Source of the DNA: Actinomycetes bacterium
GTDB taxonomy: Bacteria > Actinomycetota > Acidimicrobiia > Acidimicrobiales > Palsa-688
Direction of reading: 5' to 3'
NCBI GenBank assembly: GCA_021811865.1
Contig: JAKAQB010000042.1
Location: forward strand, 1-34,087
DNA length: 34,087 nt
In this document: positions 13,851 to 26,047 of the stretch, piece after piece
Layout of the letters: every line of letters begins with the position of its first letter
How positions within the stretch are numbered: the stretch's first letter is position 1
Notes under the pieces: generated by a model
Seen by the model: only the letters and a program-made list of their open reading frames with translations
What the model was told of the DNA's origin: nothing
Database searches by the model: none
Position numbers and translations under genes: made by a program

Positions 13851-16241
13851 TCATGGGTGCGGGCCCTCGGGGTGTTGGGGGCCCTCGGGGTGTTGGGGGT
13901 CCTCGGGGTGTTGGGGGTCCTCGGGGTGTTGGGGGTCCTCGGGGCTCTCGCCGGCTGTCGGGCTGGCGGGCGCCCCCGCCGCCCCCGCCGCCCCCGCCCC
14001 CGCCGGCGCGGCATCGAGGGCGTCGAGCAGGTGCAGGGCGATGTCGCCGACGCGCACGTCGCCGCGCTGGTGGGCCTTGGTGCCGTCGTCGAGCATGATG
14101 TAACAGTACGGGCAGGCTGTCGCGACCCGGTCGGCGCCGGTGGCGAGCAGCTCGGCGCTGCGGTCCATGTTGATCTTGACGCCCTTCTCCTCCATCCACA
14201 TGCGGGCGCCGCCGGCCCCGCAGCAGCGCGACGTCGGGCCGCTGCGGGGCGCCTCGACGACGTCGATCCCGCCGAGGCTGCCGAGCACCTTGCGGGGCGC
14301 GGCGTAGATGTCGTTGTGACGGCCGAGGTAGCAGCTGTCGTGGTAGACGACCCGCTCGGGCAGCGACGCCCCGCGCAGGTCCAGTCGCCCCTCGTCGATC
14401 AGCTGCGAGAGCAGCTGGCTGTGGTGGATCACCTCGTAGTTGCCGCCCAGCTGCGGGTACTCGTTCTTGAAGGCGTTGAAGCAGTGCGGGCATTGCACCA
14501 CGATCTTCTGGACGCCCATCCCGCCGAACATCTCCACGTTCTGCGCGGCAAGCATCTGGAACAGGTACTCGTTGCCGCTGCGGCGGGCCGGGTCGCCGTT
14601 GCAGCGCTCCGCCGGTCCGAGGACGGCGAAGTCGAGCCCGGCCCGGGTGAAGAGGGTGGCGATCGCCGCTGTGACCTTCTTGTTCTTGTCGTCGAAGCTG
14701 CCGGCGCACCCGACCCAGTACAGGTACTCGTGGCCGAGGGGCGATCCCGGCTCGGCCACCGCCAGCTCGACGCCCGCCTCGGAAAGTCCCTTCGCCCAGG
14801 TCAGCCGGTCCCCGTTTGACAGCCCCCACGGGTTCTCCTGGTTCTCGAGGGAGCGGTACATCGAGCCGAGGGAGGCTGGGAAATCGGACTCCATGAGGGA
14901 CAGGTAGCGCCGCATGTCCAGGATCTTGTCGAGGATCTCGATGTTGACCGGGCAGGTCTCGTCGCAGGCCCGGCAGGTCGTGCACTGCCAGACCTCCTCG
15001 GCGGTGACGAGCTCGAACACCGACCCCGCCGACACGAGGATCGGGTCCCCGCCGATGACTGGGCTGACCGGCTCGACGGGCAGGCTGGCCGGGCTACCGA
15101 CCGGCGCCGGCCCGCCCACGAGGGGGACGGCGGGGTGGGATGCCGCCATCACGTTGCCGATCTTGTTCACGATCTCGCGGGGGTCGAGCTCCTTGCCGGT
15201 GTTCCTGGCCGGGCAGACGCTCGTGCACCGACCGCAGATCGTGCAGGCGTCGGTGTCCATCAACTGCTTCCATGTGAAGTCCGAGACCAGGTTGGCGCCG
15301 AAGGTCTCGAGCTCCGTCTGGGTGAGATCGGGCAGGGGCTTCATCGCCCCCTTGGGCCGCTCACGGTCGCGCAGGTACATGTTGGCCGGCGAGGTCAGCA
15401 GGTGCCGGAGCTTGGTGGTCGGCAGCGCCAGGAGGAACACGAAGAACGCCCCGACGTGCAGCACCCACATGCCCTGGTACAAGGAGCGCAGCGTGGAGGA
15501 GGGAATGCCGGACCAGATGTAGGAGAGCCCCCACCCGACATATGTCCAGTGCTCGTAGGCGGGGCGGCCCTCGGCGGCGATGCGGACCGACTGGACCAGC
15601 GGGCCGGTCACCCCGATGGCGAGGAGCGTCCCGAGGATGAAGGCGTCCTCCGGTCGCGTCTTGACTCGCAGCCGGAACGGCCGCTGCACGTACCGCCGGA
15701 CGATCGCCCACACCACGCCGGCCACGAACAGCAGGCCGGCGGTGTCCCCGACGAACTTGTAGCCCTGGTACGTCCTGCCGGTGAGGAACTGCCAGCCGAC
15801 AGGCAGGAGGTGGTCGATCTCGAGGGTCGTCGTCACCGCGAACAGCACGAGGAACGGGAAGTAGATCAGCGAGTGCATCGCCCCGGCCGCCGGGTCCCGC
15901 CACAGCGTCTGCATGGTGAGGCCGCGCCAGAGGGAGTCGATGCGGCGCTTGCGGTTTGCGGCCGTCGTGACCCGACGGTCGGGTTGGCCCCGCTCCCAGT
16001 TCTGCACCCGGAGGGAGAGGAGCCAGCCGGCGGCGACGATGGCGACGCAAACGCCCACGTAGAACGCCGCTTGCATGGCGGTGGGGATGTCCCAGAACAC
16101 CGGCCGGCTGACGCGGGGCTCGCCGGCGTGGGTCTCGATGCCACCGGCGATCCCCGAGGCGGCCGTACCGAGGGCGAAGAGGACGCTCAGCAGCAGCACC
16201 AGCTGCGAGGGTCGGATCGGGAAGCGGGGGCGGGATGCCAT
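13851..16241 (-). CDS. Membrane-anchored HdrD-like Fe-S oxidoreductase
   Basis: This 796-residue protein fuses a membrane part to a heterodisulfide-reductase-like part. Hydrophobic segments lie at about 14-32, 58-78, 125-143, 168-182, 200-218 and 258-275, resembling a NarI-type heme b membrane subunit. Two 4Fe-4S motifs follow: C333/336/339/343 (CTICGRCTSVCP) and C420/423/426/430 (CTTCRACDETCP). Two CCG-type cysteine domains come next (C584PHC587; C637, C673C674GAGG, C710PYC713). Such proteins move electrons between the quinone pool and a soluble partner; the partner is unknown. The C-terminus ends in a poly-GA tract and an EDPQHP repeat that are not part of the family fold. The ATG at 16241 lacks a strong ribosome site. 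Confidence 0.9.
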   Translation of the reverse strand: MASRPRFPIRPSQLVLLLSVLFALGTAASGIAGGIETHAGEPRVSRPVFWDIPTAMQAAFYVGVCVAIVAAGWLLSLRVQNWERGQPDRRVTTAANRKRRIDSLWRGLTMQTLWRDPAAGAMHSLIYFPFLVLFAVTTTLEIDHLLPVGWQFLTGRTYQGYKFVGDTAGLLFVAGVVWAIVRRYVQRPFRLRVKTRPEDAFILGTLLAIGVTGPLVQSVRIAAEGRPAYEHWTYVGWGLSYIWSGIPSSTLRSLYQGMWVLHVGAFFVFLLALPTTKLRHLLTSPANMYLRDRERPKGAMKPLPDLTQTELETFGANLVSDFTWKQLMDTDACTICGRCTSVCPARNTGKELDPREIVNKIGNVMAASHPAVPLVGGPAPVGSPASLPVEPVSPVIGGDPILVSAGSVFELVTAEEVWQCTTCRACDETCPVNIEILDKILDMRRYLSLMESDFPASLGSMYRSLENQENPWGLSNGDRLTWAKGLSEAGVELAVAEPGSPLGHEYLYWVGCAGSFDDKNKKVTAAIATLFTRAGLDFAVLGPAERCNGDPARRSGNEYLFQMLAAQNVEMFGGMGVQKIVVQCPHCFNAFKNEYPQLGGNYEVIHHSQLLSQLIDEGRLDLRGASLPERVVYHDSCYLGRHNDIYAAPRKVLGSLGGIDVVEAPRSGPTSRCCGAGGARMWMEEKGVKINMDRSAELLATGADRVATACPYCYIMLDDGTKAHQRGDVRVGDIALHLLDALDAAPAGAGAAGAAGAPASPTAGESPEDPQHPEDPQHPEDPQHPEGPQHPEGPHP
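13864..13945. repeat. 18-bp tandem repeat at the Fe-S oxidoreductase C-terminus
   Basis: Four full 18-base units (CCCTCGGGGTGTTGGGGG and a one-base variant; 13864-13881, 13882-13899, 13900-13917, 13918-13935) and a partial fifth encode HPEGPQ/HPEDPQ repeats on the minus strand. They sit immediately before the stop codon. Confidence 0.92.
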
Positions 16242-16525
16242 GACGGGATGGAAAGGTACCGATCGACAACGGGTCGCCCCAACTTCGACAGGAACCGGCG
16301 GCGTTGCTCACGCCGGCGCTGTCGGGCGGCGGGACGTCAATCCGCCGGACCCCCCTCCGACGCCCCGACCCCCGAGACCGCGCGATGTCGCCAGGAATGG
16401 GGCGGCCCTGGCGGGTTGCCGGGGCCGGGATCCCGGTCGAGCCAGAGGGTGGCGGCCCTGCGGTCGGCGTGGCGGATGCGTGCCGCCATGGTCACGAGCA
16501 GCTCCTGCCCGACGGCGAGATCGAA
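16242..16525. other. Gap upstream of the Fe-S oxidoreductase gene
   Basis: No gene is firmly supported. A 50-codon minus-strand frame (MAARIRHADRRAATLWLDRD at its start, near 16485) is open but has no recognisable family. Promoter elements for the oxidoreductase gene should lie near 16242-16320; I see no clear -35/-10 pair. Confidence 0.35.
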
Positions 16526-18890
<2,365 letters not shown>

Positions 18891-18897
18891 CCGGCTG

Positions 18898-21192
18898 TTA
18901 CCAGCGCGTGAACTGCGCGCCGCTCGGGTCAGCGGCTCCGAGGGCTACGGCGACGGCCCGGCGGAGCGCCTCGTCGGGTGGTGCCGGCCTGGCGAGGTAG
19001 AAGGTGTCGACCACCTCGGCACCGAGGGTGGCGATGACCGCGGTGGTCACCGCAGCCCCGGCGCCGGCGAGGGCGGTGGCGATCCGCCACAGGGTGCCGG
19101 GGCGGTCGGGGGCTCGGACCTCGAGAAGCGTCGAGCGTGCCGAGGCGTCGTGGTCAACGCGCACGACGACCTGGTCGACGTGGTGGGCGGAGTCCGGCCG
19201 GCGGGCCGGCCGGCATCGCTCTCGGTCAGCGACGGCGGCGTCCACGTCGAGCTCGCCGCGGACGGCCGCTTCCACGATGTCGGTGCCAGCGAGGTTCTCG
19301 ACCCGGAAGGCGAGGAGTGCGATCGGTCCGTCGGAGCCCCGGACGACGGCGGAGCGGATCGACGCTCCGGCGGCTGCCACCGCTCCGGCGACCGTCGCCA
19401 GCAGCCCCACCGATGACGGCGCCACCACCGTCAGCTCCGTGCCGTCGAGTGCCACGGTGGTCTCCCCGCCGGCGAGGAGCCGGAGCTCGGCCGGGCTGAG
19501 CGGCGGGGGCTCGGGCGGCGGATGGCCCTCGAGGAGCTGGTCGGCGCGCTCGACGAGGGTGGCGACCAGGCCGGCCTTCCAGGGACTCCACGCCGCCGGT
19601 CCGGTGGCGTGGGCGTCGGCGTCCCACAAGGCGGCCAGGAGGTGCAGCCGATCCCGGTCACCGGCGGCGGTGGCCACCGCTTCGATGGTGGCCGGGTCGT
19701 CGAGGTCGCGGCGGGTGGCGACCTCGGGCAGCAGGAGGTGGTGGCGGACGAGGTCCCTCAGGATCGAGGCGTCCTCGGGGACGAGGCCGATCCGGCTGGC
19801 GGTCGCCTGGACGATCGCAACGCCGGCGGCGGTGTGGTCACCGGGGACGGCCTTGCCGATGTCGTGGAACATGGCGCCGAGCAGCAGCAGGTCGGGTCGC
19901 TCCACGCGCCGGGCGTGGCGGGCGGCATGGGCGACGGTCTCGAGCAGGTGGCGGTCCACGGTGAAGCGGTGGAAGGCGTTGCGCTGCGGCCTGTGGCGCA
20001 CGCCGGCCCATTGGGGCAGGAGCTGGCCCAGCACTCCCTGGTGGTCGAGGGTCTCCCACAACGGGATGGCGTCGCCGCCGGCCCCGAGGAGGCGGAGGAA
20101 GGCGTGGAGCAGCTCGGGTGGCCACGGCGTCGGCGGCGAAGGGGTGGCGCTGGAGAGCGCGTCGACTGTCTCGGGGGCGAGCGGCAGGCCGAGCTCGACG
20201 GAGGCAGCGGCGGCCCGCAGGGACAGGGTCGGGTCAGCGGTAGGGTCGGCCCCGTACGCGAACGTGACCGCCCCGCCCCTCACGACGAGCCCCGGTTCGA
20301 TCGGCTCGGCGAACCACGCACCGCGGCGCCGGGTGTCGGCAAGCCGGACGCGACCGTCGTCGCCGGCGCGTGCCACCAGGCGGCCCCCGGCAAGGCGGCC
20401 CCAAGCGTCGTCGCCGGCCCACGCCACGGTGCGCCCGGCGGCGGCGAGGCGGGCCATCAACGTGTCGGCGTCGGCACCCAGCGCTGCCGCCACGGCGTCT
20501 TGGTCCTCGAGGCGCAGCCGGTCGCCGGGCCGGCATGCCCGGTGCCGCTGGAGCTCCACCCGGGTGTCGGTCAGCACCTCGATGGGGCCCTCGAGGCGGT
20601 CGCCGGCGACGCCGAGGGCGCGCAGCAGGTGGGCGTCGCGCAACCCGCCGCGCCCCTCCTTCAGGTCCGGCTCGAGCAGGAAGGCGAGGTCGCCCTCCGT
20701 GCGGTGGCGCTCGGCGACCGACGCGCGCAGCGCCGGCAGCCATCGCGCCGCCCTCGCCACCCACTTCCCGGCGATCGCCTGCCGGATCTCGGCGCCGAGG
20801 GCGTCGCTTCCCGCCACGGTGCGGGCATCGAGGAGGCCGACCGCCACCCGGAGGTCGGCGTCCATGGCGGCTCCGAGCTCGCGAGGGGTGCGGGTGCTGT
20901 GGTCCAGGCGGATGCCGGTGTCCCAGATCGGGTACCAGACGGCTTTCGCGACGGCGGTGATGTCCCGCCGGCTCCGATGGACGAGCACGAGGTCCAGGTC
21001 GCTGCCGGGTGCCAGCTCGCCCCGTCCGTACCCGCCGACTGCGAGCAGCGCGACGTCCGCCGGGCGGTCTCCGACGGCGCCGGCGAGGACGTCCCGCAGC
21101 CACCCGTCGGTGACCTCTGCCAACTCGGTCGCCAGCGCCCGGCCCACCAGGTCCGCCCGGGCAAGGACCCCGGCCCGTAGTTGCCGGAGCAA
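18898..21192 (-). CDS. glnD: PII nucleotidylyltransferase / deuridylylating-type GlnD
   Basis: This bifunctional enzyme modifies and demodifies PII according to glutamine level. The 764-residue protein has a nucleotidyltransferase domain with GGYGRGELAPGSDLDLVL (about 53-70; D65 and D67 bind metal), a helical linker, an HD phosphohydrolase domain with H443-D444 in MFHDIGKAVPGDHT, and two C-terminal ACT domains. It is shorter than the roughly 890-residue enterobacterial enzyme, as is common in actinobacteria, where GlnD adenylylates PII. The TTG at 21192 directly follows the gpmA stop with no gap; an in-frame GTG some codons downstream is an alternative. It is unusual in preceding amt-glnB. 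Confidence 0.93.
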   Translation of the reverse strand: MLRQLRAGVLARADLVGRALATELAEVTDGWLRDVLAGAVGDRPADVALLAVGGYGRGELAPGSDLDLVLVHRSRRDITAVAKAVWYPIWDTGIRLDHSTRTPRELGAAMDADLRVAVGLLDARTVAGSDALGAEIRQAIAGKWVARAARWLPALRASVAERHRTEGDLAFLLEPDLKEGRGGLRDAHLLRALGVAGDRLEGPIEVLTDTRVELQRHRACRPGDRLRLEDQDAVAAALGADADTLMARLAAAGRTVAWAGDDAWGRLAGGRLVARAGDDGRVRLADTRRRGAWFAEPIEPGLVVRGGAVTFAYGADPTADPTLSLRAAAASVELGLPLAPETVDALSSATPSPPTPWPPELLHAFLRLLGAGGDAIPLWETLDHQGVLGQLLPQWAGVRHRPQRNAFHRFTVDRHLLETVAHAARHARRVERPDLLLLGAMFHDIGKAVPGDHTAAGVAIVQATASRIGLVPEDASILRDLVRHHLLLPEVATRRDLDDPATIEAVATAAGDRDRLHLLAALWDADAHATGPAAWSPWKAGLVATLVERADQLLEGHPPPEPPPLSPAELRLLAGGETTVALDGTELTVVAPSSVGLLATVAGAVAAAGASIRSAVVRGSDGPIALLAFRVENLAGTDIVEAAVRGELDVDAAVADRERCRPARRPDSAHHVDQVVVRVDHDASARSTLLEVRAPDRPGTLWRIATALAGAGAAVTTAVIATLGAEVVDTFYLARPAPPDEALRRAVAVALGAADPSGAQFTRW

Positions 21193-21885
21193 TCAGCCCT
21201 CGAGGACCTGCTTGTCATCGACCCCCAAGTCGGCGCCGAGGTGGTAGAGGATAGGAACGCCGGTCGGGATCTCGAGGTCGGGGATGTCCTCGTCGGCGAT
21301 TCCCTCCAGGTGCTTGACCAGTGCCCGGAGGCTGTTGCCGTGGGCCACGACGAGGGGGCAGGCCCCGGCGAGGACCGCCGGGGCGATGCGGTCCTGCCAG
21401 TAGGGGACCATCCGGGCGACCACGTCGGCCAGGCACTCCGTGAGGGGCACCACGCCGGGCCCGACGCCGGCGTAGCGGGGGTCGCCCCGCACGTCGTAGC
21501 GGTCGCCGGGGCGCATCGGGGGCGGCGGGGTGGCGTACCCGCGCCGCCACGCGAGGAACTGCTCCCGCCCGTGCCTCGCCTCGGTCTCCGCCTTGTCGAG
21601 GCCCGTCAGCCCACCGTAGTGGCGCTCGTTGAGGCGCCAGTGCCGCTCGACTGGGATCCAGACCCGGTCCAGCTCCTCGACCAGGAGGGTCGCGCTCCGC
21701 ACGGCGCGGGTGAGCACGGAGGTGAAGAGCAGGTCCGGCTCCACGCCGGCGGCCGCGAGCCGCCGGCCAGCCTTGCGGGCCTCCTCCTCCCCGCCGGGGG
21801 AGAGGTCCACGTCCCACCAGCCGGTGAAGCGGTTCTCGAGGTTCCACTGGCTCTGGCCGTGGCGCACCAGTACGAGCGTCCCCAT
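21193..21885 (-). CDS. gpmA: 2,3-bisphosphoglycerate-dependent phosphoglycerate mutase
   Basis: This enzyme interconverts 3- and 2-phosphoglycerate in glycolysis and gluconeogenesis. The catalytic phosphohistidine motif LVLVRHGQSQWNLENRFTGW is at residues 4-23 (H11 phosphorylated). The active-site ERHYGGLTGLDKAET stretch and the second histidine in VVAHGNSLRALVKHLEG are present. At 230 residues it is about 20 shorter than the E. coli enzyme: it ends soon after PTGVPILYHLGADL and lacks most of the flexible C-terminal tail that closes over the active site. It is the first gene of a minus-strand run that continues directly into glnD, and divergent from dnaK with a gap of about 120 bases. Confidence 0.92.
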   Translation of the reverse strand: MGTLVLVRHGQSQWNLENRFTGWWDVDLSPGGEEEARKAGRRLAAAGVEPDLLFTSVLTRAVRSATLLVEELDRVWIPVERHWRLNERHYGGLTGLDKAETEARHGREQFLAWRRGYATPPPPMRPGDRYDVRGDPRYAGVGPGVVPLTECLADVVARMVPYWQDRIAPAVLAGACPLVVAHGNSLRALVKHLEGIADEDIPDLEIPTGVPILYHLGADLGVDDKQVLEG

Positions 21886-21941
21886 GGTGGGACCCTATCG
21901 CCGCTCCGTTCCGGGGGACAACGATCGTACTGCGGAAGTTT

Positions 21942-21962
21942 CTTGAGTCACAGCGACTCAAC
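21942..21962. promoter_or_regulatory. HAIR operator upstream of dnaK
   Basis: CTTGAGT-N7-ACTCAAC matches the HspR-associated inverted repeat consensus (CTTGAGT-N7-ACTCAAG) at 13 of 14 defined positions. It lies 45-65 bases before the dnaK ATG. TTGAGT inside it could serve as a -35, with TAGCAT (21968-21973) as a -10. HspR encoded at the end of this operon is the expected repressor. Confidence 0.9.
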
Positions 21963-22006
21963 TTCGCTAGCATGCTCTCGTACCCAAACCAACGGAGGCA
22001 ACCCCC

Positions 22007-23841
<1,835 letters not shown>

Positions 23842-23845
<4 letters not shown>

Positions 23846-24435
23846 ACGAGCAGTCCCAGCAGCCCGTGACCGAGCAGCCCCCCACGCAGGAGGCCGCCAC
23901 GGAGGAGGCCGCCACCGAGGAGGCGCCTCTGGAGGAGCCCCGGCTCGACGCGCCGTCGCTCGAGCCCGGCCCCGAGCCGGCCGAGGGGGCGCCCGAGCCT
24001 GCCGGCGAGGAGGATCTGCTCACGCTGACCCTTCGCGAGCGAGACGACTACCTCGACGCTCTCCGCCGCCTGCAGGCCGACTTCGAGAACTACAAGAAGC
24101 GGGTTGCCAAGCAGCAGGCGGAGGTGTCCGCCCGAGCCGCCGAGACGCTCGTCGACCGGCTGCTGCCGGTCCTCGACGTCGCCGACCTTGCCGTCGCCCA
24201 CGGCGCAGGCGAGGACGTGAAGCAGGTGTGGACGGCGCTCCTCGACGCCCTCGAGCGCGAGGGCCTGGAACGCATCGACCCGGCCGGCGGGGTGTTCGAC
24301 CCGACCCGCCACGACGCCGTCGCCCACGAGCCCGCCGGCGACGACGCCGCCCAGGAGGTCGCGGAGGTGATGCGGGCCGGCTACGCCTGGAAGGGTCGGG
24401 TGCTGCGGCCCGCGATGGTCAAGGTCCGGGGGTAG
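23842..24435 (+). CDS. grpE: Nucleotide exchange factor GrpE
   Basis: GrpE dimers release ADP from DnaK. The 197-residue protein has a low-complexity acidic N-terminus (repeated [13 protein letters not shown], partly tandem at the DNA level). A long helix follows ([20 protein letters not shown], then [10 protein letters not shown]), the dimer stalk signature, and then the C-terminal beta domain ending VLRPAMVKV. The GTG overlaps the dnaK stop, giving coupled translation and fixing the start. Confidence 0.95.
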
Positions 24436-24440
24436 GCGCC

Positions 24441-25568
24441 GTGGCACCCCAGCGCGAGTGGTTCGAGAAGGACTACTACAAGGTCCTCGGGGTGTCGGAG
24501 ACGGCGACCGCCAAGGAGATCGGCAAGAAGTACCGGGAGCTCGCCAAGAGGTACCACCCCGACGCCCACCCCGGTGAGGAGGAGCGCTTCAAGGAGGTCT
24601 CGGCCGCCTACGACGTCCTCGGCGACGATGAGCGCCGCAAGGAGTACAACCAGGTCAGGCAGGCGGCGAAGATGGGCAACCCCTTCGCCGGTGCGGGAGC
24701 TGGGAACTTCGGCGGGACGAGCTTCCGGGTCGACGACCTCTCCGACCTGATCGGCAACATCTTCACCCGCGGCGGGCGCAGCCGTGGCCCCGCCGGGCCG
24801 AGCACCGGCGGGCCGCAGCGGGGCATGGACCTCGAGGCAGCGCTCAACCTGTCGTTCCTCGAGGCGGTCGACGGCGTGACCACGACGGTCAACGTGACGA
24901 GCGACGCGCCCTGCTCCACTTGCGGGGGGAGCGGCTCCGCACCCGGCACGATGCCTGTCACCTGCGCGAGCTGCGGCGGCTCGGGCGTGATCAACGACAA
25001 CCAGGGCCTGTTCAGCTTCAGCCGCGCCTGCCCGATCTGCGGTGGCGCCGGCCGGATCGTCGAGGCACCCTGCCCGACCTGCCGGGGCACCGGGACCGAG
25101 CTGCGGGCCCGCCAGGTGAAGGTGCGGGTCCCCGTCGGGGTCGAGGACGGCCAGCGCATCCGGCTGAAGAACCGGGGCGGTGCCGGCCGCAACGGCGGCC
25201 CCGCCGGCGACCTGTACGTGACGGTCCATGTGAGCCCGCACCCCGTGTTCGGCCGGCGCGGCAAGGACCTGCTCGTCACCGTGCCGGTCACCTATCCAGA
25301 GGCCGTCCTCGGCGCCGAGATCTCGGTGCCGACCCTCGGGCGGCCGGTGACGCTCAAGGTGCCGGCGGGGACACGTTCGGGGCGCACCCTCCGGCTGCGT
25401 GGCCGGGGCGTGCCCGCCCGCGGAGGTGCCGGCGACCTGCTCGTGACCATCGAGGTGGTCGTGCCGACGGCGCCGACACCCGAGCAGCGGGGTCTGGTCG
25501 AGTCCCTGGCGTCGGTCAGCGACGGCGACGCCCTGCGCGCCGCTCTGTTCGCCGGGAGCGCGTCGTGA
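24441..25568 (+). CDS. dnaJ: Hsp40 co-chaperone DnaJ
   Basis: The protein stimulates DnaK ATPase and delivers substrates. Across 375 residues it has a J domain (DYYKVLGVSETATAKEI, with H39-P40-D41), a short glycine-rich linker with GNPFAGAGAGNFGG, and four zinc repeats (CSTCGGSG, CASCGGSG, CPICGGAG, CPTCRGTG). Two beta-sandwich substrate domains follow. It is class A (DnaJ1-type). The GTG at 24441 is 5 bases after the grpE stop. The stop overlaps the hspR start by GTGA. Confidence 0.96.
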   Translation: MAPQREWFEKDYYKVLGVSETATAKEIGKKYRELAKRYHPDAHPGEEERFKEVSAAYDVLGDDERRKEYNQVRQAAKMGNPFAGAGAGNFGGTSFRVDDLSDLIGNIFTRGGRSRGPAGPSTGGPQRGMDLEAALNLSFLEAVDGVTTTVNVTSDAPCSTCGGSGSAPGTMPVTCASCGGSGVINDNQGLFSFSRACPICGGAGRIVEAPCPTCRGTGTELRARQVKVRVPVGVEDGQRIRLKNRGGAGRNGGPAGDLYVTVHVSPHPVFGRRGKDLLVTVPVTYPEAVLGAEISVPTLGRPVTLKVPAGTRSGRTLRLRGRGVPARGGAGDLLVTIEVVVPTAPTPEQRGLVESLASVSDGDALRAALFAGSAS

Positions 25569-25975
25569 GCGCCGCCGACGCCCGGGCCCTCGCCCGCAAC
25601 CGTGCGGTCTACGTCATCTCCGTGGCCGCTGAGCTGGCCGGTGTCCACCCCCAGACCCTCCGCATCTACGAGCGAAAAGGGCTGCTGGACCCGGCGCGCA
25701 CCGTAGGCGGCAGCCGGCGCTACAGCGAGCACGACATTGCCGTCCTGCGACGCATCCAGGACCTGACCAATGCCGGCCTCAACCTCGAAGGAGTCCGGCG
25801 GGTCATGCAGCTCGAGGCCGAGGTGCACCGGCTTCAGGAGGAGCTCGACCGGTCCAGGCAGGAGGCGCTTGACGCCGTCGCCCGCACCCATCGCCAGTAC
25901 CGGCGAGACCTTGTCCCGGTCAAGCACTCACCGCAGCGATGGTTCCCCGGGAGCGGGCCCCGTGCCTCCCGCTGA
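25565..25975 (+). CDS. hspR: MerR-type heat-shock repressor HspR
   Basis: HspR represses dnaK-operon and clpB transcription through HAIR sites, using DnaK as co-repressor in Streptomyces. The 136-residue protein starts with a variable segment, then has the MerR helix-turn-helix and wing: VYVISVAAELAGVHPQTLRI then YERKGLLDPARTVGGSRRYS. A coiled coil follows (LEAEVHRLQEELDRSRQEAL). The GTG overlaps the dnaJ stop. The family assignment is supported both by sequence and by the two HAIR-like sites in this window. The C-terminal tail is basic and proline-containing. Confidence 0.95.
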   Translation: MSAADARALARNRAVYVISVAAELAGVHPQTLRIYERKGLLDPARTVGGSRRYSEHDIAVLRRIQDLTNAGLNLEGVRRVMQLEAEVHRLQEELDRSRQEALDAVARTHRQYRRDLVPVKHSPQRWFPGSGPRASR

Positions 25976-26008
25976 CCGGCGCCGCGGAATGCGTGGACTT
26001 TCCCCGAA

Positions 26009-26029
26009 GTTGACAACAGCAGACTCAAC
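26009..26029. promoter_or_regulatory. Weak HAIR-like site upstream of clpB
   Basis: GTTGACA-N7-ACTCAAC shares the 7-7-7 layout of the dnaK HAIR. The right half is as good as the one before dnaK; the left half matches at only four of seven positions. The left half also contains a perfect TTGACA -35 hexamer (26010-26015), which may explain the deviation. It lies 19-39 bases before the clpB GTG. Confidence 0.6.
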
Positions 26030-26047
26030 TCTCTGGAGCTGGCACCC

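Noticed and set aside
13853..14098. Glycine-rich plus-strand proteins (GVGGPRGVGG type)
   Set aside because: They are the antisense reading of the repeat at the end of the Fe-S oxidoreductase gene.
26009..26040. Leaderless start for clpB from the TTGACA hexamer
   Set aside because: A GGAG ribosome site with good spacing precedes the GTG, and no -10 hexamer is visible at the right distance.
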